Origin: Shewanella electrica
Lineage (GTDB): Bacteria > Pseudomonadota > Gammaproteobacteria > Enterobacterales > Shewanellaceae
Length of the DNA stretch: 64,000 nt
Reading direction: 5' to 3'
NCBI RefSeq assembly: GCF_022321485.1
Contig: NZ_JAKOGG010000012.1
Location: 48,224 to 112,223, forward strand
The position numbers were made by a program, and so were the translations under genes. Every line of letters begins with the position of its first letter. Position 1 is the stretch's first letter. Positions 8,858 to 18,187 of the stretch are shown one piece after another. A model generated the notes under the pieces. It saw nothing but the letters and a program-made list of their open reading frames with translations. It was not told where the DNA came from and did no database searches.

Positions 8858-10335
8858 TGGCTGCATTTTTTCTCCCTAACCGCTTATTTATCAAGTTGCT
8901 ACTCGGCTTTTGGCTGTGTAGCAGCGTGATCATCGTCTGCGTCGGTGCACTGCCGTTACTGCAACAGTTGCATGAAGATTTTGATATGCCCGCGCCGATC
9001 AAAGAGTCGGTGTTTCATTATGCCAAGCAGCTCGAACAGCAGCCGCAAAAGGTGTATCAACGTTTTAACCCCTTTATGGAGCGGCATCGCTTTCGTAAAG
9101 AGATGCGCGAAGCATTTAAAGACCAACCGAACAATAATGACGTCAGCTTTTTAGATCCGCCCGCCAATATGATGGACGCGCGCCGAGCCGACTTAGCCAA
9201 GGTGCCGTTTTATATTTTCGCCATCGACAGCCACGGCAAAGTGGTGAACGCTCGCCGCCAGCCATCGGCGCTAGCGCACGTCTACCAAGACGCGTCTGAA
9301 TTAACTGAACCTCAGAGTTTTCATATCGATAATCAGGCCTACTTTGGCCCGGTGTCAGTGGCGCTGCCTGATGGTGAGTTTCAGTTATACGCGGCACTGC
9401 ATATGCCACGGCATATCCCTTGGTTCTTCTTTTTTATCGACCACAAACTACTGACGCTGTTTTTAGCCATTTTCACCTCCGGCATCTTATGCGGCGTGTT
9501 AGCGTGGCACTTGGGCAAACCGCTGCAATCGTTGCAAGACAGCGCCAATGCTCTCGCCCGTGGCGACTTAAGCAGCCGTGTCCCCAGCGCCACCGCTAAA
9601 CGTCATGATGAACTCGGCCAACTGGCCAATGCGTTTAACTTAATGGCCGATGCGGTAGAGCAGATTGTTAACAGTCAACAACGGCTGATTGGCGATATCT
9701 CCCACGAGTTACGCACGCCGTTGACCCGCTTGCAGCTATCACTGGCGCTGGCGCGTAAAAAAGGCCATGTCACCGAAGAAACCGACCGCATCGCCTACGA
9801 AGCCGATCAACTGGAGCAGATGATTGCCGAATTGCTGGAGTTGTCGCGCGTCAAACTGAAGCGGCAAGAAAACACCATTGTCTTGCCATTGGATGAAATC
9901 TTTAGCCAAGTGTTGGACGATGCCGAATTTGAAGCTTCGCAACGCGGCAAACAGTTGCAGATTGATATCGCCGAAGAGTTGGAATGGGCGGTGTACCCCA
10001 AACCGTTAGCGCGCGCGGTAGAAAACCTGTTACGCAACGCCATCCGTTATAGCCAACAGTTGATCAGCATTAGCGCTCAACCGCAAGGTGAGCAACTATG
10101 TATTGTGATTGAAGATGATGGCCCCGGCATTGACGAGCACGAGTTAGAAGCCATCTTCAAACCCTTCTATCGGCCAGAGTCAGCGCGCGATCGCGAAAGT
10201 GGCGGCTGGGGCTTGGGCCTAGCCATTGCGGAAGCGGCGGTGTTTGCTCATAGCGGTCGCATCGAAGCCAGTAATAAAAGTGACGGCGGGTTAAGAGTGA
10301 CAATCTGGCTGCCGCGCAATCAACAGCACACCTGA
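8857..10335 (+). CDS. cpxA: Envelope-stress sensor kinase CpxA
   Basis: 492 residues. A transmembrane helix at about 10-28 precedes a periplasmic sensor domain (30-185). A second membrane helix (about 190-215), a HAMP domain ([18 protein letters not shown]) and the phosphoacceptor H283 in [13 protein letters not shown] follow, then an ATPase domain with N box ([10 protein letters not shown]) and DDGPGI. It is an inner-membrane partner of CpxR, translationally coupled to it. Length is slightly above E. coli CpxA (457), owing to a longer sensor domain. Confidence 0.92.
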   Translation: MAAFFLPNRLFIKLLLGFWLCSSVIIVCVGALPLLQQLHEDFDMPAPIKESVFHYAKQLEQQPQKVYQRFNPFMERHRFRKEMREAFKDQPNNNDVSFLDPPANMMDARRADLAKVPFYIFAIDSHGKVVNARRQPSALAHVYQDASELTEPQSFHIDNQAYFGPVSVALPDGEFQLYAALHMPRHIPWFFFFIDHKLLTLFLAIFTSGILCGVLAWHLGKPLQSLQDSANALARGDLSSRVPSATAKRHDELGQLANAFNLMADAVEQIVNSQQRLIGDISHELRTPLTRLQLSLALARKKGHVTEETDRIAYEADQLEQMIAELLELSRVKLKRQENTIVLPLDEIFSQVLDDAEFEASQRGKQLQIDIAEELEWAVYPKPLARAVENLLRNAIRYSQQLISISAQPQGEQLCIVIEDDGPGIDEHELEAIFKPFYRPESARDRESGGWGLGLAIAEAAVFAHSGRIEASNKSDGGLRVTIWLPRNQQHT

Positions 10336-10391
10336 CAAGCAAGCCGCTTTGGTTTTATAATCGGCGGCCTGCATCACAACGGCAATCATCC

Positions 10392-10856
10392 ATGTTTCAT
10401 ATCGCGCTTTACGAGCCGGAAATCGCGCCCAATACCGGCAATATTATTCGTCTTTGTGCCAATAACGGCAGCCAACTGCATCTTATCGAACCATTAGGTT
10501 TTGATTTAGAAGAGAAAAAATTGCGCCGCGCTGGCTTAGATTACAGCGACCTCACCTCAGTCAAGCGCTACGCCAATTTTGATGAGTTTAAAGCCGCCAT
10601 GCAGGGCAAACGCATTTTTGCTTGCACCACCAAAGGCAGTCGCCCGCACACCGAAGCGGTGTATCAACCTGATGACGTGCTGCTGTTTGGCCCAGAAACC
10701 CGCGGTTTGCCAATGGATATCATCAATGCCACGCCAGCGGAGCAGCGCATTCGTATTCCAATGGTCGCCTCAAGCCGCAGCCTAAACCTGTCTAACTCAG
10801 TCGCCATCATCAGCTATGAAGCTTGGCGCCAGCACGATTTTGGTGGCGCTCGCTAA
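10392..10856 (+). CDS. trmL: tRNA (cytidine/uridine-34 2'-O)-methyltransferase TrmL
   Basis: 154 residues, the full length of a SPOUT methyltransferase. It opens with the typical [25 protein letters not shown] block. The knot motifs [11 protein letters not shown] and [18 protein letters not shown] form the SAM site. It methylates the wobble base of tRNA-Leu isoacceptors. It follows cpxA at 56 bases; no functional link is evident. Confidence 0.95.
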   Translation: MFHIALYEPEIAPNTGNIIRLCANNGSQLHLIEPLGFDLEEKKLRRAGLDYSDLTSVKRYANFDEFKAAMQGKRIFACTTKGSRPHTEAVYQPDDVLLFGPETRGLPMDIINATPAEQRIRIPMVASSRSLNLSNSVAIISYEAWRQHDFGGAR

Positions 10857-10871
10857 TCCGCTAGTCAGTTT

Positions 10872-10892
10872 GCCGCGTCAATGAGGCGCGGC
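10872..10892. terminator. Hairpin between trmL and the LysR gene
   Basis: GCCGCG and CGCGGC arms enclose a 9-base loop between two convergent genes. There is no T-run, so termination here is only suggested. Confidence 0.35.
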
Positions 10893-10906
10893 GGCTTATC
10901 CCTCGC

Positions 10907-11782
10907 TTACATCAACGGCCGCAGCAACATGCCAAGTTTTGGATGTACCACGCGGCGCTCAGCGGTCACCGCATAGAAGTTTTCATACACGTTTGGCAAC
11001 AGCATGTAGCTTTTGAGCTCGCCGTGGTCCAACTCATCTTTTACTACCACTTCCGGCATTACCGCCAACGCGCCAGTATCACGGGTCAACAGACGTAGCA
11101 TCGCCATGTCATCCGATTCAGCGACGATTTCCGGTTGCAGTTGATACTGCGCGGCAAAGGCGTCAAACGCCGCCCGCAAGGGGTTTTCGCCGTAAGGCAG
11201 CACCCAACGTTGGCGCCGATAACGGTCATCAAATTTAGCGGTTAACGCTAACCCCGGCGGGCCGATAATCGCCACCGGCTGACGTGCCAACACCCGACTC
11301 TGCCAGTTATTCACATGGGAGCCGCGCACCGGAATGTTGGTGAGCGCCATATCAAGCTGTAACTCCGCCATGGCATTGAGCAAGCCTGTTTGGCTCATCG
11401 ACTGTAGCGAAAATTTGCAGTCGTTTTGCTTAATCAGCGGCTGAATAAACTGCTCGATGAAGTTACGCGAAATGGTCGACAACATGCCAATACGGATTGG
11501 CGCACTGGGCAAGGTCGTACCACTGGCGAGCAACTGCTCCAACTCTTCACCGTTTTTGAAGATCTCGTCGGCATAATTAAGCGCGTGGTAGCCACTTTCT
11601 GTGAGCAATAATTTGCGCCCTTCACGGGTAAACAGCTGCACATTAAGCGATTGTTCTAACTGCTTAATTTGTGACGATAGCGCCGACTGTGAGATATGCA
11701 GTTTCTGCGCAGTTTGGGTCAAGTTACCTTGACGTGCCACCTGCCAGAAATAATATAAATGGTGATAATTTAATCGGCTCAT
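10907..11782 (-). CDS. NhaR-like LysR-type regulator of the dab operon
   Basis: 291 residues. The N-terminal winged HTH (LNYHHLYYFWQVARQGNLTQTA...) resembles NhaR more than most LysR proteins and is followed by the effector-binding domain. It is transcribed divergently from dabB with only 93 bases between, the usual arrangement for a LysR protein controlling its neighbour. I infer that it regulates dabBA, perhaps with CO2/bicarbonate or Na+/pH state; no effector can be read from sequence. NhaR identity itself is doubtful because nhaA is absent. Confidence 0.8.
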   Translation of the reverse strand: MSRLNYHHLYYFWQVARQGNLTQTAQKLHISQSALSSQIKQLEQSLNVQLFTREGRKLLLTESGYHALNYADEIFKNGEELEQLLASGTTLPSAPIRIGMLSTISRNFIEQFIQPLIKQNDCKFSLQSMSQTGLLNAMAELQLDMALTNIPVRGSHVNNWQSRVLARQPVAIIGPPGLALTAKFDDRYRRQRWVLPYGENPLRAAFDAFAAQYQLQPEIVAESDDMAMLRLLTRDTGALAVMPEVVVKDELDHGELKSYMLLPNVYENFYAVTAERRVVHPKLGMLLRPLM

Positions 11783-11875
11783 CGGTTTTAGTTCACTAAA
11801 AAAGAACGATTACTAATCTATTATATATTTTACTTAATTTAAACAGCGCCGCAGAATAGCGACATTGTTAAACAT

Positions 11876-13258
11876 ATGAGACTCGTCATGTTTTCTTGGT
11901 TTTTAGTGACTCCGCTCAAACTGATGTTGCTGGGGCTGATTGCCATCCTCGGTTTCACCATCGTGCGTTACAGCTGGGTTGCCTTTGCTGGCGAAACCGA
12001 GCGCGGCCGCTTTCTACGGGCGCTGCTAACGACGATTGCCGCCGTGGTGTTGGTGATTGTCAGCAACCACTTACTGCTGTTTTGGGCGGCGTGGGTCAGT
12101 GTCAGTCTCTGTTTACATCGCTTAATTCTGTTCTATCCAGAACGCCCGCGCGCGCAGTTGGCTGCGCACAAAAAATTCCTGCTGGCGCGCTTTAGCGAGT
12201 TGCTACTAGGTATCGCCTTCCTGTTGTTGTTCAGTCAATTTAATACCGCCATTATCAGTGAGTTAGTTGCCAAAGTCCCGGCGGCAGGCAGCGGCCTGTC
12301 GTTATCTATCGCCGCGGTATTGTTGGCATTAGTCGCCATGATTAAATGCGCCCAACTGCCGATGCACGGTTGGCTCATTCAAGTGGTTGAAGCGCCTACG
12401 CCGGTATCGGCACTGCTGCACGCCGGTATCGTCAACTTGGGCGGTATTTTGTTGCTGTTGTTCGCGCCGGTATTAGCGGCCAGTCCGCTAGCGTGCTGGT
12501 TATTGGTGATTTTAGCGGGCATCAGCACCACGATTGCTGGCTTAGTGAGTACCACCCGCATCAGCATTAAAGTGAAATTAGCTTGGTCCACCAGCTCACA
12601 GATGGGCTTGATGTTGGTGGAGATCGCACTCGGTCTGTATGAGATGGCGTTGCTGCACCTGTTCGCCCACTCGTTTTATAAGTCTTATTCATTCCTCAAC
12701 AGTGGTAACACGGTTAACCACTATCTGGCGGCGAAGTTGGCGGGAGCGCCAAAGCCGCGTGTGTGGCATTGGAGCCTAGCGCTGGCCTTGTCACTGGCTA
12801 TGTTGGCCGTGGCGCAGTGGCAATTTGCGGTGATGAATAGCTTTGCCGCCACTGTGCTGGTGTGGTTTGCCTTAGCCGCGCTGATCGTGCCGAGTGTGAC
12901 GCGCTGGGATATCGCCAGCCTGCCACGTATCGGCATCACCCTCGCCGTTGCGGCGGGACTGCTCACCTTATACAGCTTTGCTAAACATCATTTGGCAGTG
13001 TTGATGGGGCTAGATACGCCGCTCAATCCGCTGGCCGATTGTTTAGTGGCGCTGCTCTTTTTTAGTTTGTTTGCGCTGTCGATTGCCTTGCAGTATTGGC
13101 CACATGTGCGCTGGGTAAAAAGCTTGTTTATCTGGCTCAATGCCGGTGCTTATCTCGATGAATGGGCCACGCGCCTGACCTTAAAACTGTGGCCAAGTAC
13201 CTCACTGATTGAGCTGCAACAAGCCCAGCTACAGATAAATACTGAGAGCAAATCATGA
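11876..13258 (+). CDS. dabB: DabB: proton-channel subunit of the DAB inorganic-carbon pump
   Basis: 460 residues, almost entirely hydrophobic helices. It belongs to the complex I NuoL/MrpA-like (Proton_antipo_M) family. Conserved features include the Lys in MIKCAQLPMHGWL and the following VEAPTPVSALLHAGIVN, the proton-path signature. In DAB complexes this subunit couples ion flow to CO2 hydration by DabA. The start is uncertain: ATG at 11876 or 11888, neither with a strong ribosome-binding site. It overlaps dabA by 4 bases (ATGA). A standalone antiporter subunit is ruled out by the adjacent dabA. Confidence 0.9.
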   Translation: MRLVMFSWFLVTPLKLMLLGLIAILGFTIVRYSWVAFAGETERGRFLRALLTTIAAVVLVIVSNHLLLFWAAWVSVSLCLHRLILFYPERPRAQLAAHKKFLLARFSELLLGIAFLLLFSQFNTAIISELVAKVPAAGSGLSLSIAAVLLALVAMIKCAQLPMHGWLIQVVEAPTPVSALLHAGIVNLGGILLLLFAPVLAASPLACWLLVILAGISTTIAGLVSTTRISIKVKLAWSTSSQMGLMLVEIALGLYEMALLHLFAHSFYKSYSFLNSGNTVNHYLAAKLAGAPKPRVWHWSLALALSLAMLAVAQWQFAVMNSFAATVLVWFALAALIVPSVTRWDIASLPRIGITLAVAAGLLTLYSFAKHHLAVLMGLDTPLNPLADCLVALLFFSLFALSIALQYWPHVRWVKSLFIWLNAGAYLDEWATRLTLKLWPSTSLIELQQAQLQINTESKS

Positions 13259-15699
13259 TGGACCAAGTCATTTCTCTGGACGCGCGCGCCACCGCGCTGC
13301 GCGCGAGTGCCACTATCGCTCCGGCGTTTCCGCTCGATCAGTCGGTCGCAGTGAATCCATGGTGGCCATTGCGCCAACAAAGCATAGCGCAAACTTTTGC
13401 CGAGCAAGCGGTGCTGACCGGCATCACTGGCTTGATGCCAAAAAGTTATTATCGCGACCAGTGGCAACAGCAAATCCACACCGCGCACCTTGAACAAGCA
13501 ATTGCCGAAGCCCAATCGCCCTTAACCGTTGCGCAGCTAGTAGAAGCTTTGCAGCAAGACGACAGTGAACTATCACTACGCTGGAAGACGCTGGCGATGA
13601 TGATGGATGAAGCCAATCCGTCGCCACAAGGCCACAGCTGGGCGCAAGAGATTGTGCAGCAAGTGAGCCAGTTCATCGCCTTGTATCACCAGTATCCGGA
13701 GCGGTTTGAAGCCGACGGTAAAAATGGTGAGCATCTTTACCAAAGCTGGCTTGAAGTCGTCAGCCGTGACAAAGGCATTAAGACGCTGCTCGGCGTAGAT
13801 TTGCTGCAATATTTTCGCGCATTACCGGGCGATATTGACGGCCTGTTTGAGCAAGTTACGGCGCACTGGCGCAGCACGTGGCAACATCAAGCGGGCGCGG
13901 ATGCCTTTGTAAGGGGTTCATTGCAACAGCTTTCTGGCTGGGCGGGTTGGCAAGCATGGTTGGATTGGCAAGCAAGTTTAGCCAACAAAACTGCCAAGGT
14001 CCCGCAAGTGTTAGGTTTGACCGCGATCCTGCTGGCGTGGGACACGGTATTGATGCAGTGGCTACAGCAGCAACATTCCGCCGTGGCCGAGCAGATCCTA
14101 CAGCAGTTGCACCAGCAAGCTGCCGATGTGACCGTCGCCTATGACACGGCGCAACAACTGTTAGCACCGCTGTGGCTATGGCAACGCGCCTTGGAATTAA
14201 GCGTACAAACGCCGTGGATGCAGCAGATTAAAGCGATCACGCCCACAACACAATTGGCGCGACCAGAGCTACAAGCGATCTTCTGTATTGATGTGCGTTC
14301 TGAACCGATGCGCCGTGCCTTAGAGGCGCAATCTGACAAGATTGAAACCTTAGGCTTTGCTGGTTTTTTTGGCGTTCCCATCGCCTATGAAAATAAAGAT
14401 GGCAGCATTGTAAGACCACAACTGCCGGGGTTGCTGGCACCCAGCTTAGTCGCCAAACAAACGCAGAAACGGCCAGAGCGTATTCTGCGCTTGACCCAAT
14501 TGGGCTGGCAAAACAGCTTAGAAAAACCGTCATCCAACTTAGGCATGGTGGAAGCTGGCGGCCTGCTGAAATTGGTCAGTTTGTTTAATCGCGTGGTGTT
14601 GCAACGCGGCACCGACAATCCAGTTAACCGCGACTTGCGCCATAACCAACAATGGCAACTCAGCCGCGCCCAGCAGCCATTAACTGTGCCAGAAAAAGCC
14701 GAGTTAGCGGCTGGCATTCTCCAAGCGATGGGCATCGCGCCGCGCCTCGCCAAAACCGTGCTACTTACCGGCCACGGCAGCCAAACCTGTAACAACCACA
14801 CCGCCTCAAGCTTAGATTGCGGCGCCTGTGGCGGCCAAACCGGTGAGGTGAACGTCAAGGTGTTAGCCGAGCTGCTCAATGACAGCGAAGTGCGCGCCGC
14901 CATGCCGCAGTTTGGTGTCACCGTTCCCGAAGACACCGCCTTTTATGCGGCCATGCACAACACCACCACGGATGAGTTGTCGGTGTTCAATGCCCCGAGC
15001 GCCCCGTGGCGCGAATGGCTGTACGCCGCCAGTTTGCAAGCACGAATGAACCGTGGCGCGCAATTTGATGCGCCACACATCAACGCCGCCCAAGCCAGCC
15101 GCTTCTTTAAAGGTCGCGCCACCAACTGGGCACAGATGCGACCAGAGTGGGGTCTGTGCAATAACGCCGCAGTGTTTATTGCGCCGCGTAACCTGACACG
15201 GCAACTCAACTTTGCCGGCCGTGCGTTTCTGCATGAATATCACGTCAGCCAAGATCCAGCGTTTAGCCAGTTAGAAAAAATCCTAACCGCGCCACTGTTG
15301 GTGATGAACTGGATTAACTTGCAGTATTTCGCTTCAGTGACCGCGCCAGAGAAATACGGCAGCGGCAACAAACTGCTGCACAACGTGGTTGGCGGTCATA
15401 TTGGGGTATTTGAAGGTAACGGCGGTGATTTGCGCATTGGGCTGTCACAGCAGTCGGTGCACGATGGCAAACAATATCGCCATCAACCGGTGCGGTTAAC
15501 CGCCTATATTCAAGCGCCAAAGCAGGCATTGGCCGACATCATTGCGCGTCAGCCCGATGTCGCGGCACTGATTGATAACCAGTGGTTGTTCCTGTATCAG
15601 CTAGATGAACAACAACAGCTGTGGCGCTATCAACAAGGTGAGTGGCTCGCGCCATTAATTCCCCAAGGGCGTGCTGCCCTCGGGGATAAAACACATTAG
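13255..15699 (+). CDS. dabA: DabA: beta-carbonic-anhydrase-like subunit (DUF2309)
   Basis: 814 residues, full length for DabA. The zinc-site residues known from Halothiobacillus neapolitanus (C351, D353, H524, C539) map to C344 and D346 (FCIDVRSEP), H507 (LTGHGS) and C522 (LDCGACGG). The His-to-Cys spacing of 15 is identical. It is a cytoplasmic peripheral protein, proposed to hydrate CO2 one way when driven by ion flow through DabB. The 4-base overlap with dabB indicates translational coupling. Its 3' end overlaps the convergent peroxidase gene by 4 bases. Confidence 0.93.
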   Translation: MMDQVISLDARATALRASATIAPAFPLDQSVAVNPWWPLRQQSIAQTFAEQAVLTGITGLMPKSYYRDQWQQQIHTAHLEQAIAEAQSPLTVAQLVEALQQDDSELSLRWKTLAMMMDEANPSPQGHSWAQEIVQQVSQFIALYHQYPERFEADGKNGEHLYQSWLEVVSRDKGIKTLLGVDLLQYFRALPGDIDGLFEQVTAHWRSTWQHQAGADAFVRGSLQQLSGWAGWQAWLDWQASLANKTAKVPQVLGLTAILLAWDTVLMQWLQQQHSAVAEQILQQLHQQAADVTVAYDTAQQLLAPLWLWQRALELSVQTPWMQQIKAITPTTQLARPELQAIFCIDVRSEPMRRALEAQSDKIETLGFAGFFGVPIAYENKDGSIVRPQLPGLLAPSLVAKQTQKRPERILRLTQLGWQNSLEKPSSNLGMVEAGGLLKLVSLFNRVVLQRGTDNPVNRDLRHNQQWQLSRAQQPLTVPEKAELAAGILQAMGIAPRLAKTVLLTGHGSQTCNNHTASSLDCGACGGQTGEVNVKVLAELLNDSEVRAAMPQFGVTVPEDTAFYAAMHNTTTDELSVFNAPSAPWREWLYAASLQARMNRGAQFDAPHINAAQASRFFKGRATNWAQMRPEWGLCNNAAVFIAPRNLTRQLNFAGRAFLHEYHVSQDPAFSQLEKILTAPLLVMNWINLQYFASVTAPEKYGSGNKLLHNVVGGHIGVFEGNGGDLRIGLSQQSVHDGKQYRHQPVRLTAYIQAPKQALADIIARQPDVAALIDNQWLFLYQLDEQQQLWRYQQGEWLAPLIPQGRAALGDKTH

Positions 15700-16682
15700 T
15701 TGGTGAACGGCTGTGGCCGCGGGGTCACCTCATTTGACGGCGGCAACACAGGTAACACAACTTGTGGCTGGTCGCCGGTCAAGCTGCGCAAGAACGCCAC
15801 CATCTGTGTGGTTTCTTCTGCGGTCAACTGCTGACCCGTCTGCACATCGGACATGGTATTGACCGCTTCTGCCAAGGTCCACACACTGCCGTCATGGAAG
15901 TAGGGATAGGTCAGTTCGATATTGCGCAATGTCGGCACTTTGAACACCATGTTATCGCTATCTTTGCCAGTCACAGCTTTACGCCCCTCGGCTGGATTAT
16001 CGGTGTGGAACGGTTTCACTAAGCCCATTTTCATATAAGCCGTGCCGCCCACAGCGGGGCCGTTATGGCAGGCCACGCAACCATGGCCTTTAAACAGGTC
16101 GTAACCCGCCTTAGCGTCAGCAGATATGGCTTGTTCATCCCCAGCCAAATACTGATCAAACGGACTATTGGGCGTCACCAAGGTTTTCTCAAATGCGGCA
16201 ATCGCGTCGGTGATCTTGTCGATATCCACCACATCACTGCCATACACTTTGGCAAATTTTTCTCGATAGGCTGGCATCGACGCCACCGTTTTTACCGCCA
16301 GCTCATGAGTGAAACCCATCTCTTTCGGGTTGGCGATAGGGCCACCCGCCTGCTCTTGCAGATCTTTGGCGCGGCCATCCCAAAACTGCGCCAGCATAAA
16401 GTCGGCATTCAGTACGGTAGGCGCGTTAATTGGCCCTTGCTGCCAACGATCCCCAATTGAGGTGGGAATGGCATCCACCCCGCCAAGCGACAAGTTGTGG
16501 CAGGAGTTACAGGAGATAAAACCGGACTTAGATAAACGAGGCTCGAAATACAACATCTTGCCCAGTTCGACTTTGTCAGGCTCAGTAATTTTGGCAGGTT
16601 GAATAATTTTTATCGGTTCTGCGGCGGCCGAAAATCCTACACTCAGTGCCGAGAGGGTAAGCATTAGTATGGACGTTTTCAT
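15696..16682 (-). CDS. ccpA: Di-haem cytochrome c peroxidase
   Basis: 328 residues with a Sec signal peptide (cleaved around SAAAEP) and two CxxCH haem sites (CNSCH and CVACH), the CcpA/MauG layout. The conserved Trp and Met environment of the high-potential haem is near the C-terminus. The enzyme reduces H2O2 in the periplasm with electrons from c-type cytochromes. AGAGAGA precedes the ATG. A 35-bp dyad lies just upstream of the start. Its stop overlaps the convergent dabA stop. Confidence 0.93.
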   Translation of the reverse strand: MKTSILMLTLSALSVGFSAAAEPIKIIQPAKITEPDKVELGKMLYFEPRLSKSGFISCNSCHNLSLGGVDAIPTSIGDRWQQGPINAPTVLNADFMLAQFWDGRAKDLQEQAGGPIANPKEMGFTHELAVKTVASMPAYREKFAKVYGSDVVDIDKITDAIAAFEKTLVTPNSPFDQYLAGDEQAISADAKAGYDLFKGHGCVACHNGPAVGGTAYMKMGLVKPFHTDNPAEGRKAVTGKDSDNMVFKVPTLRNIELTYPYFHDGSVWTLAEAVNTMSDVQTGQQLTAEETTQMVAFLRSLTGDQPQVVLPVLPPSNEVTPRPQPFTN

Positions 16683-16695
16683 TGGTCATCTCTCT

Positions 16696-16730
16696 TTCAA
16701 ATAAACTTACTTTAAGTAAGGCTATTTGAA
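16696..16730 (-). promoter_or_regulatory. 35-bp dyad just upstream of the cytochrome c peroxidase start
   Basis: TTCAAAT at 16696-16702 pairs with ATTTGAA at 16724-16730, and CTTACTT at 16706-16712 pairs with AAGTAAG at 16714-16720. Both are centred on 16713, so 15 of 17 base pairs match. It begins 13 bases upstream of the ATG. It could be an operator or a leader-RNA hairpin; I do not recognise the binding protein. Confidence 0.6.
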
Positions 16731-16862
16731 TGCTAGCTGAGTTCGACCAAAACACTTAACGATAAGATACGATTGATTCCATCGTTGATTTAGATGGATT
16801 TTTTGTGATCATTACGGCTGACACCGTATATTTTGTGAACAAGGATACACAATTTACCGCAC

Positions 16863-16894
16863 GGCACTTGGGTAACGTCACCCGCCCAAGTGCC
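16863..16894. terminator. Hairpin downstream of the 223-residue membrane protein gene
   Basis: GGCACTTGGG and CCCAAGTGCC form a perfect 10-bp stem around a 12-base loop, 15 bases beyond the stop at 16909. There is no T-run, so factor-independent termination is uncertain. Confidence 0.45.
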
Positions 16895-16908
16895 ATGCAG
16901 TCAATGGC

Positions 16909-17580
16909 TTACAAAGTGCAGTTGCTCGCTGCTAGTTGTTCGCGGGCACAGGCAGAGGCTTTTCTATGGCTGCATAACTGCAGGTAATAGCTCACACAGC
17001 CGCTGAACAGCACGCCGTAGCCGAGCAGTTCAATGCCTTCCTCGGCCACGTTTTCAGCCACGCGGACAAAATGCTCGCCGAGAATGGCATGCCACAAATG
17101 CCCGTTCCCAAAGATGCGGCTAAACAACAGCACGATCACTAAACCGTAGCTGATAGCAATGAACTGGCGCGCACGAACTAACGTCGCTAACGGACTCAGC
17201 ACCGTGCCGGCAGCAATAAAACGTGCGTAGCCAATACAACCTAGGGTTAACGCCCACGCGGGATATTTCCAAAAACCATGGCGGATATGATCAAACAAAC
17301 CATCCAGTTCGCGGATCAACATGGTGCCGAAAAAGCCCATCACCAACACAAAGCAACCACGGCTTTGTGGATACAGATAGGCCAAATGCGCGAACATCAA
17401 CACGTTTAACGCGAGGATGCTGCTCTGCATCAACTCAGTGGCACCGTTTTCAGCCACACCATTATGAAAAACCATGACATCGAGCGCTAATGCGCCAACC
17501 ATTAGCGCCATAAACAACACGATAGCCACAAAACGGAAAATGGCATGGCGTATCTCATACCAATCATCGCGAGAATGCAT
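16909..17580 (-). CDS. Unrecognised multispanning membrane protein
   Basis: 223 residues with about six hydrophobic helices: 15-35, 47-65, 75-90, 108-125, 140-160 and 195-212. Conserved-looking polar features include FGTMLIRELDG in a loop, HIRHGFWKYPAW, and an acidic RVAENVAEEGIELLGY before the last helix. I do not recognise the family; the last motif suggests a small enzyme or sensor embedded in the membrane. GGAGGAATT precedes the ATG, so it is very likely translated. It faces the peroxidase gene in the same direction, separated by about 230 bases. Confidence 0.7.
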   Translation of the reverse strand: MHSRDDWYEIRHAIFRFVAIVLFMALMVGALALDVMVFHNGVAENGATELMQSSILALNVLMFAHLAYLYPQSRGCFVLVMGFFGTMLIRELDGLFDHIRHGFWKYPAWALTLGCIGYARFIAAGTVLSPLATLVRARQFIAISYGLVIVLLFSRIFGNGHLWHAILGEHFVRVAENVAEEGIELLGYGVLFSGCVSYYLQLCSHRKASACAREQLAASNCTL

Positions 17581-18187
17581 AATTCCTCCAACAGACGGCA
17601 GTCACGACAAATCACTGCGTCATTAATGAAAACGTAATTTAGGAAATGAGGGATTTTTATTATTAGAGGTTGTGTTCACAGCACGCATGACGCGGGAAAG
17701 TACCACGTAAGATCAGCTAAAACGGGGTAAATCAACAAGGTTATGGTCGCGTTTTACTGCGGTAGCAACGTGTACCACATCGTCAAGCGCTGCTGAACTG
17801 GAGACCGCTGCATCAAAGATGCAAGTTGCATAATTCGACCAACAGTCCGATATTCTGCAACGGCCGAATACTAAACCTATGTCACATTTTGTCGAGTAAT
17901 GGCTCTAATATTTACCTTTATATAAAAGTCGTTATTTTTTCACACTTAATTAATATGAGCGGCGATTTTATCCACCACTCTGACCAAGGTTTATTGATAA
18001 GCTAAAGGCTGTTGTCCTTGCATAAACTTGAGCCATCTCACGGCAGCCCGCCCTTGCCTGCTAACCGGTTATTTCACATCCGCGAATTTAAACCCAAGTT
18101 AACCGTTATTCATAAAATCTTAACATTAACAATAATATACATATAAAAACTATAATCCCTCGTCCTTTGTTCATCTGAGTAAATCCC
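17581..18187. other. 607-bp divergent intergenic region
   Basis: AT-rich, especially before the chemoreceptor gene (18070-18187), where promoters for that gene should lie. It contains a small hairpin at 17809-17823 (TGCATC-AAA-GATGCA). I see no reading frame with a ribosome-binding site, no RNA gene and no known operator. Confidence 0.5.

Noticed and set aside
16785-16798. FNR site upstream of the ccpA region (TTGAT-TTAG-ATGGA)
   Set aside because: Only 7 of 10 consensus bases match; such sites occur by chance.
16805-16987. 60-codon plus-strand frame beside the membrane protein gene
   Set aside because: It overlaps the 3' hairpin and the end of the 223-residue gene, has no ribosome-binding site and shows no family resemblance.
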